Positions 28,589 to 36,720 of a DNA stretch of 64,000 nucleotides are shown here, in pieces. The notes under the pieces were generated by a model, which did no database searches, had not been told where the DNA came from, and saw only the letters and a program-made list of their open reading frames with translations. The translations under genes and the position numbers were made by a program. The stretch's first letter is position 1. Every line of letters starts with the position of its first letter. The stretch lies in the NCBI GenBank assembly GCA_028289405.1, contig JANQPP010000059.1, positions 18,525 to 82,524 on the forward strand, written 5' to 3'. The DNA comes from Pirellulales bacterium. Lineage in GTDB: Bacteria; Planctomycetota; Planctomycetia; Pirellulales; JANQPP01.

Positions 28589-29983
28589 ATGAAGTCTCAA
28601 GGATCCACGACTCGGCACTCGGATCTCGCCATCGAGCATCCCGGCGAAGAAGCCTCCAACGAGGTCCGCCGCCGCGCTGCCAGTGTGGAACCTCGCGGAC
28701 TCCGCACTTATACGCCCAGCCAATTGGTGATCGCCCGCAGCGAGGGCTGTTTCCATTTCACTCCCGAAGGCCGCCGGCTCCTCGACATGTCCTCGGGAGT
28801 GCTTGTGGCCAACTTGGGACATAACCCGGCTGGTTGGTGGCGACGGGTATTTGATTATCTGCAACTTGCCGAGATCCCCAAGGGCGACGGCTACGTTTCC
28901 GCCGCTCCGCTCACGTCTTACAACGCGATCATCGATTTAGAGGTCCGCGCCGCCGAACGGCTGCTTCAATCTCTGCGTGAAGCCCCGGGAGGTCGCCGTT
29001 GCGAGCAAGTCTTATGGGCTGCTAGCGGGAGCGAGGCGATTCAAAAGGCATTGTGGGCCGCCTGGGCCTTTCGGCCGGAACGGCCGATGATTCTCGCCAC
29101 GCGGTATGGTTTTCATGGAAAGAAAGGGCTCGCGGGCGCCGTCACGGGGGATGAGCAGGATGCGGAGCGGGACGCGCGGGTCAGGTTTCTGCGCTTTCCG
29201 CAGGAAGAATGCCGTAACGTGGACCGGCGCCGCCAAGCACTCGATCTCGAACCCTTTCGCCGTGAACTGGGCGAAGCGTGGGACCAACTGGACGGGAAAA
29301 TCGGCAGTCTCGTGACCGAACCCTACCTGGGTGGAGGAGGGTCGTTCCACCCGCAGCCCGAGTATCTGCAACTCCTGCAAGCATTTTGCCAGGAACACGA
29401 CATCCTGTTCATCCTGGATGAAATCCAGTCCAACTTTGGCCGGACCGGCAGCATGTACGCTTTCACCACGTACGGCATCGAACCGGACATCGTCGTGCTG
29501 GGCAAAGGATTGGGGAACGGTGTACCAGTGAGCGCCACGGCGGGGCCAGCGGAGGTCTTGGGGGCGCTGGGCTACGGCGCCGGTTCCGATACATGGAGCG
29601 CGAATCCCCTTTCCAGCGCGGCCGTCTTGGCAACGCTCGATGAATTCGAGCGGCCCGAATTATGGGAAAACGCGGCGGAACTTTCTCAAACCCTGGAACG
29701 TGGATTGCGACGCTTGAGCGAATTGCCCGTGGTGGCGCATATCCGTGGCGAGGGAACGGTGTGGGGTGTGGAATGTGCCGCCACCTCTTCGCTGACCGCC
29801 GGCGAGACAGCCAATGCCTGCGTGGAAGCCTGCTATCGCGGAGATGAGCAGGGCCGGGCCTTGCATTTGCTCGGCCCTTTGGCGGACTGCGTTCTCCGCG
29901 TCAGCCCACCGTTAACCACGCCTCCCGAGATCGCCGAGGAATACCTCGAGGCGATGTATGGGATCTTCGCCAACATCGGTTGA
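28589..29983 (+). CDS. Class III PLP aminotransferase
   Basis: A 464-residue pyridoxal-phosphate aminotransferase of class III. Landmarks seen are VLWAASGSEAIQKALWAAW (phosphate-binding region), ILFILDEIQSNFGRTGSMYAF with the conserved DE that contacts the pyridine ring, and IVVLGKGLGNGVPVSA, with the lysine that should form the Schiff base. Length and order fit the family. The ATG at 28589 overlaps no gene but starts one base after the oxidoreductase stop, so the pair forms an operon. The amino acceptor cannot be named; an oxidised sugar or aldehyde from the partner enzyme is an attractive guess. Confidence 0.9.
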   Translation: MKSQGSTTRHSDLAIEHPGEEASNEVRRRAASVEPRGLRTYTPSQLVIARSEGCFHFTPEGRRLLDMSSGVLVANLGHNPAGWWRRVFDYLQLAEIPKGDGYVSAAPLTSYNAIIDLEVRAAERLLQSLREAPGGRRCEQVLWAASGSEAIQKALWAAWAFRPERPMILATRYGFHGKKGLAGAVTGDEQDAERDARVRFLRFPQEECRNVDRRRQALDLEPFRRELGEAWDQLDGKIGSLVTEPYLGGGGSFHPQPEYLQLLQAFCQEHDILFILDEIQSNFGRTGSMYAFTTYGIEPDIVVLGKGLGNGVPVSATAGPAEVLGALGYGAGSDTWSANPLSSAAVLATLDEFERPELWENAAELSQTLERGLRRLSELPVVAHIRGEGTVWGVECAATSSLTAGETANACVEACYRGDEQGRALHLLGPLADCVLRVSPPLTTPPEIAEEYLEAMYGIFANIG

Positions 29984-30022
29984 AATGCCCGCTCAACACC
30001 ACGAAGGGTATTCAGCAGCCTT

Positions 30023-30604
30023 CTAGCTGGCCGGCTTTTTGTCGTCATCAGAATTATGCACGGCGATCGGGACCGCCACGGCGGTCGCCGTGACCGCGCC
30101 CACCAGCATGGCTCGCGAATTGAACAGAGAGCCAATCGGCCGTTGGCCACGCACCACATGGTCGGGAATCACGAGTAGCATGTCCGGCTTGGCAATAGGT
30201 GGCGCCGCGTTCGCGGTCCACACGCGATAGACATGTCCCATTCCCATCACGCGGGCTTCGAACAGTCCGCCCCGCATGCCGCGGAGTTGAAAGCGGCCTT
30301 CGCGGTCCGTGTGGATCCGGGCCACCTCTTTGCCTTGGCTGCGCAGCGAGACAACCGCTCCGGCAATACCCTTTCCTTGCCGGTTCAATACACTGCCAGC
30401 CAGCACACCACGCTCCGCCAAGGCCACGTCTTTCACGGTGACCGGTTTGGCGACCGTTGGGAGTTCGAGTCTCTTGGTGAGTGAGTTGGCGGAGTCCTGG
30501 CGAGCGGGAGCTTTCTCCGCCGCTTGCGCTGGCAGTCCACACCACATTAGGCAGCCGAGGGCAATTGGCATGAGCGACTTTCGAAGGTGGAGGCATGAAT
30601 GCAT
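30023..30604 (-). CDS. Secreted carboxypeptidase-regulatory-like protein
   Basis: A 193-residue exported protein. Residues 1-29 form a signal peptide (PIALGCLMWCGLPAQAA). The middle holds one carboxypeptidase-regulatory-like beta-sandwich: ERGVLAGSVLNRQGKGIAGAVVSL followed by TDREGRFQLRGMRGGLFEARV. Such modules are carried by many planctomycete surface proteins. The C-terminus has a hydrophobic segment (AMLVGAVTATAVAVPIAV) and a charged tail, so the protein may be anchored in a membrane. Between convergent and divergent neighbours; it appears to be a single gene. Confidence 0.7.
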   Translation of the reverse strand: MHSCLHLRKSLMPIALGCLMWCGLPAQAAEKAPARQDSANSLTKRLELPTVAKPVTVKDVALAERGVLAGSVLNRQGKGIAGAVVSLRSQGKEVARIHTDREGRFQLRGMRGGLFEARVMGMGHVYRVWTANAAPPIAKPDMLLVIPDHVVRGQRPIGSLFNSRAMLVGAVTATAVAVPIAVHNSDDDKKPAS

Positions 30605-30771
30605 TTCGACTCCTCGAGCACTCTCGCGGTAAAGCTGTTGTAACTGGATGGCGGGACCTTGACGTATGCCGGTCCTGCACGCCGTATCGTCGTTAAAAAT
30701 GGAAAAGTTGAACGATTTTCACGATCACTCCAAAAATCCGCCGGCGACTATTGCGTAAGGCATTCATTCGT

Positions 30772-31656
30772 TCACGGCAGTTTGGCTAGTCTTTTTACCA
30801 GCCCGAATTTGTCGCTCCTCGCATGGAGTCTTCTTTTGGTTACTGCGTGATCCTGAAAATGGCGCAAAAACGCACTCCGTAGAGAAGGGACGTTCGCGGT
30901 CAATTCTTGGCTCAGCATGGGCGGGCGGCGATCTTGCCGTGTGTCCCTCAGAAATCGTTGCAGGGCATCTCGCGCCGGCGGTGGTCCGTGCAACATGAAA
31001 TGCACCCAAGCCCAAGCGGCTCGGTAGTCCCGGCCCCGCATGTCCGCCAAATCGCTTCTTCCTTCCAGCTTTCGCAGCGACGGCATGTAACCCCAATGCG
31101 AGGCGAACTGCATCCAACCCAGATGTGCGTGGCCGTCTACCTGTCGGTCGCGGGTCACTTCAAAGTACTCCGCGAGCCCTTCGTCGAGCCACAGGGGCAC
31201 AAACGGGAGCGAGGCATGCAACACGGCGTGAGTCCCTTCGTGCCGCAGATCCTCTTCCCAATCCGGCTGATAATGAACCCAAACTTGTCCCGGTCCGCGC
31301 CCCTTGACGAACATGGCTCGGCGATACGGTACCGAGGGCAATACGGCCTTCAGATGCCGCGTATAGCTCGCTCGGTCCGCGAACAGCAAGATCTCGACCG
31401 ATTCATCCAGTCGTCCGAGTTCCAGAGTTTCTTTCACATCCCGCAGGGCCTCACTCAACACTTCACGTACGCGAGCGTTTTCTTCCTCGGGAAAGGCGGA
31501 ACGGCAGATGAATGGCCCTGTCCTCCAGCTCGCCGGCGCTGACTCGGCCCATGCGAAACTGTTTCCCAGGAAGTTCATTCCCACAGAACAGGTAACGGTG
31601 CACCAGATCGCGAGCCAATTTCGAGATAAGGCTTCGGTCTTCAACGACATCAGCAA
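30772..31656 (-). CDS. Peptidase-MA-like (DUF1570 type) secreted protein
   Basis: A 294-residue exported protein with a gluzincin-type zinc motif: HEGTH in LRHEGTHAVLH (about residue 137), followed 20 residues later by WLDEGLAEYFEV, which supplies the third ligand glutamate. A signal peptide precedes it (LIWCTV-like hydrophobic stretch, cleavage near SFAWA). This arrangement is typical of the DUF1570 / peptidase-MA-like proteins common in planctomycetes, whose substrates are unknown. The C-terminal part (LTANVPSLRSAFLRHF) is helical. The start may be the ATG at 31656 or the next at 31650. Confidence 0.75.
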   Translation of the reverse strand: MLMSLKTEALSRNWLAIWCTVTCSVGMNFLGNSFAWAESAPASWRTGPFICRSAFPEEENARVREVLSEALRDVKETLELGRLDESVEILLFADRASYTRHLKAVLPSVPYRRAMFVKGRGPGQVWVHYQPDWEEDLRHEGTHAVLHASLPFVPLWLDEGLAEYFEVTRDRQVDGHAHLGWMQFASHWGYMPSLRKLEGRSDLADMRGRDYRAAWAWVHFMLHGPPPARDALQRFLRDTRQDRRPPMLSQELTANVPSLRSAFLRHFQDHAVTKRRLHARSDKFGLVKRLAKLP

Positions 31657-31864
31657 TCCACCGAAACGCCAAGGCCACCTGGGGGAACTTCGGGGCGGGA
31701 TCGTAGGGGACGATCGCGGGCTACGTCAAGACAATCCAAACGGTGTCCGGCGGCTTGGGTAGCTTAGCGGGACAGGAGATTGTGTCCAAAATCGAAAAAC
31801 TATATGCTGGTGAACTTCGTGACAATCAAGCCACAAGCCTGTGAATTCTTTCCAGCCTAAGGCT
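31657..31864. other. Intergenic stretch before the SRP RNA promoter
   Basis: No gene or repeat was seen here. It separates the leftward peptidase-like gene from the rightward SRP RNA/dnaX region and should hold the peptidase promoter. Confidence 0.4.
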
Positions 31865-31893
31865 TTGACGTCCGTTGTGCGAAACCCTACAAC
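31865..31893 (+). promoter_or_regulatory. Probable sigma-70 promoter of SRP RNA
   Basis: TTGACG (31865-31870) and TACAAC (31888-31893) are separated by exactly 17 bases. Transcription would start near 31900, about a dozen bases before the mature 5' end of the SRP RNA. Confidence 0.6.
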
Positions 31894-31912
31894 CAAAAGA
31901 GGCGGATTGTCC

Positions 31913-32022
31913 GGTCCCTGACGAGGGGCCCTCGCGATGGAGAGCTGTGAACCTGGTCAGGGACGAAAGTCAGCAGCCATAAGCGGTCATCTCTTTGTGC
32001 GTTGGGCCTCTCGTCAGGGATC
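31913..32022 (+). ncRNA. ffs: Signal recognition particle RNA, small bacterial type
   Basis: A 110-base RNA with the form of bacterial 4.5S-type SRP RNA, which binds Ffh and targets membrane proteins. The ends pair over about 17-20 bp (31913-31931 with 32004-32022, one G-U and few irregularities). The conserved domain IV is at 31955-31990: CTGGTCAGG, a GAAA tetraloop closed by GAC/GTC, and AGCAGCC on the 3' side. There is no Alu domain. It lies directly upstream of dnaX, a linkage known from other bacteria. Ends are judged from pairing and may be off by a few bases. Confidence 0.92.
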
Positions 32023-32075
32023 GTGCAACCTTTCTTCCTCTCCGCTTTGCCCTTTTGGGTGTGCCGTGGTCCGAG

Positions 32076-33797
32076 ATGAGTGACCAGGATACCTCCTCAG
32101 CCGCCGATCCATACGTCGTGGTGGCGCGACGCTATCGTCCTCAGTGCTTCGAGGACTTGATTGGGCAAGAGAACATTGTCCGCGCGCTGGTCGGCGCGAT
32201 CGAGTCAGACCGCGTCGGGCACGCCTATCTGTTCACCGGTGCCCGGGGAGTGGGCAAGACCTCCACGGCCAGGATTTTTGCCAAGGCACTCAATTGCCAG
32301 CAGGGCACGTCGGCTCACCCCTGCAACGAGTGCGATATCTGTTTGAGTATCGCCGAAGGACAAGATGTCGACGTGATGGAATACGATGGTGCCAGCAATC
32401 GCGGCATCGACGAGATTCGCCAACTCCGCCAAAACGTCAATGTGCGGCCCAGCCGAGGCCGCTACAAGATCTACATCATTGATGAAGTCCACATGCTCAC
32501 GCGGGAGGCGTTTAATGCCCTATTGAAAACGCTGGAAGAGCCACCCGCGCATGTGAAGTTTTTCTTCTGCACGACGGAGCCGGGCAAGATTCCAGTGACG
32601 ATTCTGTCGCGTTGCCAGCGATTCGATTTCGCCGGCGTGAATAACTCGGCGATCGTGCAATTGTTGCAAAAGATCGTGGAAGCGGAAAATCTCCAGGCGG
32701 AACCAGAAGCACTGCAACTTCTGGCGCGGCAGGCAGGGGGATCGCTGCGTGACAGCCAATCGCTGCTGGAGCAATTGCTCGCCTTCACCGAAACCACCAT
32801 CAAAGCGGAAGATGTCCACGCTTTGCTGGGTACGGCTGCCGGACCGGTCGTACGGCAACTGGTTGGGAGCATTGTCGAACGGGACACCGCCGGACTGCTG
32901 TCCGCTACCGAGGAAGCATTGGAGGGGGGCATTGAACCAGGGCAACTGCTCGGGCAAGTTCTCTCGTTCTTTCGCGACGTGATGGTCTCCGCCGCTGGCT
33001 GCGGGCCGGATCATTTTTTTCATCTCGATCCCGCGGACGTGGAAGCCATCCAAGAGGCCGCGAAAAAGTACGGCATTCCCCAAACCCTGGCCGGGCTGCA
33101 AATTTTGGAGCAAGCGCTCTCCCGGCTGCGGTTCGCGCATGCTCCCAAAATCACGGCGGAAATGGCTCTGGTCCGCCTATGCACGTTGGAGGACTTGCAA
33201 GGCTTGAGCGACCTGCTCGGGCAACTAGGCAGTTCCGACAATGCACCAACAGCGCCACCGGTGGCCAGCGCCAATCGCTCGCGCCCGCAGGCTACGCCGA
33301 CCGCGCCACCTTCTGGAAATGCTCCAGCCAGCAGCCAGGCACATTCGTCCGCTCCGCAGACTGCCAAAGCCGACCTGGCGCAGCCGGCTTCCTCCGGCAC
33401 ATTGACCCCGGAAAACCTGCCAGACATCTGGCCAAGTGTTTTAGAACGCCTATCGGGGATGCTGCAAGAAAACTTGTCGCAAGGAACGCAGGTTTCCTAT
33501 ATCGACGCGGACAAATTGGCCGTGACATTTGACGCAGCCTATACTTTCGGGAAGGAGTTTTGCGAGCGCCCAGAGCAGAAAAAACGTCTGGAGGATGCGT
33601 TGCGGGAAAACGTGGGGAGCCCCGTGCGAGTAGAATTTCATGTTCAACCGGCGGATTCCGATGCCTCTCAGCCCAAAAAGGAGCCTCGACGTTCCGCTCG
33701 GCAACGCATGCTAGAGCGGTCACGCCACCCGCTGGTATCGCGGGCCAAGGAACTATTCAACGCGAACGAAACTCGATACGAAGAACCGGGACCATAA
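32076..33797 (+). CDS. dnaX: DNA polymerase III tau/gamma subunit DnaX
   Basis: DnaX, 573 residues, the clamp-loader ATPase subunit. The N-terminal AAA+ domain is intact: Walker A in GARGVGKTSTAR, a four-cysteine zinc module (C-x8-C-x2-C-x2-C, around NCQQGTSAHPCNECDIC), Walker B in IYIIDEVHML, and the SRC arginine-finger motif in TILSRCQRFDF. A proline/alanine-rich linker (about residues 385-440) leads to a C-terminal domain IV/V-like part. The open frame begins at 31995 inside the SRP RNA, but the ATG at 32076 (MSDQDTSSAADPYVVVARRYRP) matches the family start. SRP RNA lies upstream, ybaB downstream. Confidence 0.95.
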   Translation: MSDQDTSSAADPYVVVARRYRPQCFEDLIGQENIVRALVGAIESDRVGHAYLFTGARGVGKTSTARIFAKALNCQQGTSAHPCNECDICLSIAEGQDVDVMEYDGASNRGIDEIRQLRQNVNVRPSRGRYKIYIIDEVHMLTREAFNALLKTLEEPPAHVKFFFCTTEPGKIPVTILSRCQRFDFAGVNNSAIVQLLQKIVEAENLQAEPEALQLLARQAGGSLRDSQSLLEQLLAFTETTIKAEDVHALLGTAAGPVVRQLVGSIVERDTAGLLSATEEALEGGIEPGQLLGQVLSFFRDVMVSAAGCGPDHFFHLDPADVEAIQEAAKKYGIPQTLAGLQILEQALSRLRFAHAPKITAEMALVRLCTLEDLQGLSDLLGQLGSSDNAPTAPPVASANRSRPQATPTAPPSGNAPASSQAHSSAPQTAKADLAQPASSGTLTPENLPDIWPSVLERLSGMLQENLSQGTQVSYIDADKLAVTFDAAYTFGKEFCERPEQKKRLEDALRENVGSPVRVEFHVQPADSDASQPKKEPRRSARQRMLERSRHPLVSRAKELFNANETRYEEPGP

Positions 33798-33854
33798 GCA
33801 ACGGACAAAGGCCACGGACCTGTCATTTAGCCATTACACACAGGAGTTTCTCCC

Positions 33855-34244
33855 ATGTTCAAAGGCCTGGGAAATATCACGAATCTGCTGAAACAAGCCC
33901 AAGAGATGGGCGGAAAGATGCAAGCGGCCAACACCGAGTTGCGGGGCCGACGTGTCGTGGGCGCGGCGGGCGGCGGAATGGTCGAGGTGGAAGCCAACGG
34001 CCTGGGGGAAGTGCTCAACGTCCGGATTGATGAGCAATTGGTCGCCCAAGGTGATCGTGAAATGCTGGAAGACTTGCTGCCCGCAGCGATCAACCAAGCC
34101 TTGGCCAAAGCCAAGGAAATGCACGTCGAGGCCATGAAATCCATGACCGGAGACATGAACCTACCCGGTCTGGACGCTGCTCTGGCACAATTCACCGGCA
34201 CCCAACCCGGCCCTGAAGATGCCACGCCGGAAAATTCCGGCTGA
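33855..34244 (+). CDS. ybaB: YbaB/EbfC nucleoid-associated protein
   Basis: YbaB/EbfC family, 129 residues, a dimeric DNA-binding protein that coats the nucleoid. The family start is clear (MFKGLGNITNLLKQAQEMGGKMQ), as is the central VVGAAGGGMVEVEANG with the conserved glycine turn. The protein is 15-25 residues longer than usual because of an acidic, proline-containing tail. The ATG has an AGGAG eight bases upstream. It lies 57 bases after dnaX, the usual position. recR, which often follows, is not here; the next gene is on the opposite strand. Confidence 0.95.
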   Translation: MFKGLGNITNLLKQAQEMGGKMQAANTELRGRRVVGAAGGGMVEVEANGLGEVLNVRIDEQLVAQGDREMLEDLLPAAINQALAKAKEMHVEAMKSMTGDMNLPGLDAALAQFTGTQPGPEDATPENSG

Positions 34245-34272
34245 TCCTCCGCGATCGCAGATAAAGAGCCCG

Positions 34273-35682
34273 TCATGGCTTTTTATGTCTCGCGCGATCC
34301 TTCCAGGATACTTCTGGCCTCGTCAAGAACCCCCACCGCAAGGCTTCGTCCTGCCGATATTCCTTGCCTAGCGTCAAGGCGGTGACCGCTTTGGCCATCT
34401 CGTATCCCAGATAGAAGGCGTGATCGGCATCGATTTCCTTAGGCGATGCCTCCCGAAGCTGCGTCCACAATTCGCCCGGGTCGGCATCGGCCGCATGAAA
34501 TCCGGCCATGACCGCGTGGATCTTTCCCGACTCCGCGAATAGCCGCACGTTATGGTCACGGATTTCGCCGGCAAGCTGATCGAAGAATTCATCGCCGAAT
34601 TCCCGTAATTCGGGGGCCCGCAGCAGCACCAAATCCGGCAGCACATGCTTGGGCAGGCGGCGGTTTCGCACGGCATGATAGACGAGTTGGCGAGCCAAAT
34701 GGCATTCGGCCACCGACGAACGCGCCCAGTTGATCACTTCGGTGGTCAACACACTTTGAATGCCAAGTTCCTGGCAAATTCCCAGCAGCAATACGTTGGC
34801 GGCAGCCGAATCAGCATCGGTCAGTTCGGTCAAATTGCCGATGCCCATCAGCATGCGGACCTTGGGGTATCTGCGGCGGACTTCGGCGTAGCGCGCCAGG
34901 CTGGCCGCGAAGCCGAATCCGATCGGCTCCAAGATCGGGTCGGCGCGAAAAGGGACCCTTTGTGCATCCAAATAGGCGATCGTTTCTTCCAAGCTATCCA
35001 GGTCGCTGGGCGTATCGGGGATGGCAACGACTTCGCATCCCCAATCCGCGGCGGCTTCACGGTTGGACCGGTTCACCGAAAGCACCAGTTCGGCACCGGC
35101 GTTGACGGCAGCAGCCACTTCCGTTGGTGAAAAGCTATCGATCGACACCCGTATCCCCGCCTCGCGGAGCGCCTGCACGTAATTCCCAATCGTTCCGCAT
35201 TCTTCCCCAGGATCACAGCCCAAGTCGATCAGGTCCGCTCCGTCAGTCCTTAAACGCTGGGCTATGTCTAATACCTGTGGAACACTCAGCCGCGGAACGT
35301 GATTAATCTCGGCGAGGATTTCGATATCCCACTGGCCCAGTTCCGGCGGTGCCGGGGATTCACCAAAATATTTTGGAAGATCGCGTAGGTCTCGGGGGCC
35401 GCGTTCCACGGGAATTTTGGTCACTTTCTCAATGGTTTCCAATCTGCCTCGGCAATAACCAGGGATGATGATTCTCGTCGCTGAGTGATACTGCTGAAGG
35501 TGCCGCGCCACCCAATCGCAAGTCATCAACGCGGCGACGGAGATGTTGAGCACCTCCACGGAGTATTCGAATCCCCGCGCCGTGCTGATCCCCGGGACAA
35601 TTTGCCGAAGCGATGCGGCCGCCAACTTGCCCGTCACGAAATGAATATGGGGAGTCTTCACCTGAACCAAGGATGAGTCCAT
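34273..35682 (-). CDS. DUF6513 / dihydropteroate-synthase-like protein
   Basis: A 469-residue protein whose middle (about residues 130-390) is a pterin-binding TIM-barrel of dihydropteroate-synthase type: ILAEINHVPRLSV, ADLIDLGCDPGEE, RVSIDSFSPTEVAAAVNAGAELVLSV. The N-terminal domain (HFVTGKLAAASLRQIVPG) and the C-terminal part (FYLGYEMAKAVTALTLGKEYRQDEALRWG) are the DUF6513-type extensions. Proteins of this kind are associated with tetrahydromethanopterin-linked C1 metabolism in archaea, methylotrophs and planctomycetes; the exact reaction is not settled. An SDR protein gene lies immediately upstream on the same strand, 40 bases away. Confidence 0.8.
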   Translation of the reverse strand: MDSSLVQVKTPHIHFVTGKLAAASLRQIVPGISTARGFEYSVEVLNISVAALMTCDWVARHLQQYHSATRIIIPGYCRGRLETIEKVTKIPVERGPRDLRDLPKYFGESPAPPELGQWDIEILAEINHVPRLSVPQVLDIAQRLRTDGADLIDLGCDPGEECGTIGNYVQALREAGIRVSIDSFSPTEVAAAVNAGAELVLSVNRSNREAAADWGCEVVAIPDTPSDLDSLEETIAYLDAQRVPFRADPILEPIGFGFAASLARYAEVRRRYPKVRMLMGIGNLTELTDADSAAANVLLLGICQELGIQSVLTTEVINWARSSVAECHLARQLVYHAVRNRRLPKHVLPDLVLLRAPELREFGDEFFDQLAGEIRDHNVRLFAESGKIHAVMAGFHAADADPGELWTQLREASPKEIDADHAFYLGYEMAKAVTALTLGKEYRQDEALRWGFLTRPEVSWKDRARHKKP

Positions 35683-35722
35683 GTGGAGGGAAAGAACGAC
35701 GCCTGCTCAGAAGAGTGAAACG

Positions 35723-36511
35723 TCAACTCGAATTCCAACGGAAGCCGCCATTGACGGGAATGATTTGCCCATTCACGAAGGCCGCCTCCTCGGAAACCAC
35801 AAAACGCACGACGCGGGCCACGTCTTCGGGCGTACCCCAGCGATCCAAAAGGCATTCCCGACGGGCGCGGCGCTGCCAGGCCTCCGAAGCTTGGTTCCCC
35901 CAGGCCGTGCGGATCCAGCCTGGCGCGACGCATAGCACGCGAACCTCCGGCGCCAAGGATTGGGCCAGGCTGCGGGAGAAGGCCATGATGCCTCCCTTAA
36001 TCGTGGCGAACAGCTCGCCTGAGTCTCCGGCCATGCCCTGTTCGGCCTGGTCCCAGCCAATATTCACGATCGTGCCCCGTCCCACTTTTTTCATTTTGGT
36101 CCCCACCAGGCGCGACAGCCGGACCGTGCTAACCAAGTCGACTTCCCACAGTAGCCGCATTTTGTCCTCAAAGGAATCTTGGGCCCGTGCACCGGTCAGC
36201 ACGTCCGCACCGGCGTTGTTAACCCAAATATCCAGTGGCCCGAAATCTCTCCAGGTTTGCTCCACGAAATCTTCGTAGGCTTCATGTTCTCGCAAATCGA
36301 ACACGGTGGAGTGGAGCGACGGTAATTGCTCGGCAAATTCGGCGGTCACCTGCTCGACGACTTCCGGCCTTCTGCCATGCAGGACACAGGCGGCGCCGGC
36401 TCGGCCCAATTCCCCGATGATGGCACGGCCAATGCCACTGGTCGCGCCGGTCACGACCGCCGTTCTTCCGTTTAACGGCCAAGCGGGACTGGAATCTTGT
36501 GGACTCGTCAT
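35723..36511 (-). CDS. SDR-family protein with degenerate active site
   Basis: A 262-residue Rossmann-fold short-chain dehydrogenase relative. The cofactor motif is intact (VVTGATSGIGRAI), as is WVNNAGADV. But the catalytic tetrad is broken: where the family has Tyr-x3-Lys, this has Phe-x3-Lys (ELFATIKGG, Phe168, Lys172), and the usual NISS serine region reads VNIGWDQ. It therefore may bind a nucleotide without normal oxidoreductase chemistry. The C-terminal motif (CVAPGWIRTAW) is conserved. ATG at 36511 is preferred to 36556. Probably in one operon with the DUF6513 gene. Confidence 0.85.
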   Translation of the reverse strand: MTSPQDSSPAWPLNGRTAVVTGATSGIGRAIIGELGRAGAACVLHGRRPEVVEQVTAEFAEQLPSLHSTVFDLREHEAYEDFVEQTWRDFGPLDIWVNNAGADVLTGARAQDSFEDKMRLLWEVDLVSTVRLSRLVGTKMKKVGRGTIVNIGWDQAEQGMAGDSGELFATIKGGIMAFSRSLAQSLAPEVRVLCVAPGWIRTAWGNQASEAWQRRARRECLLDRWGTPEDVARVVRFVVSEEAAFVNGQIIPVNGGFRWNSS

Positions 36512-36720
36512 GCAGCCATTCCGCAAATCATGTGACGCCGCCGTGTCGCGGCCCAATCCTCTTGGGGCGGATTCTGCCTGTGAACTCGTCTCCTCGAAAG
36601 CTGCCGCGCCACATCATTGGTGGGGAAGCGTCAAGGAGCGCCCTGATCTGACGTTGGTACGGTTTGGCCAATTTACTTAGAATGGATGGGGGCAACTTTT
36701 GGTGAGCAAGCGAGTTCGAC

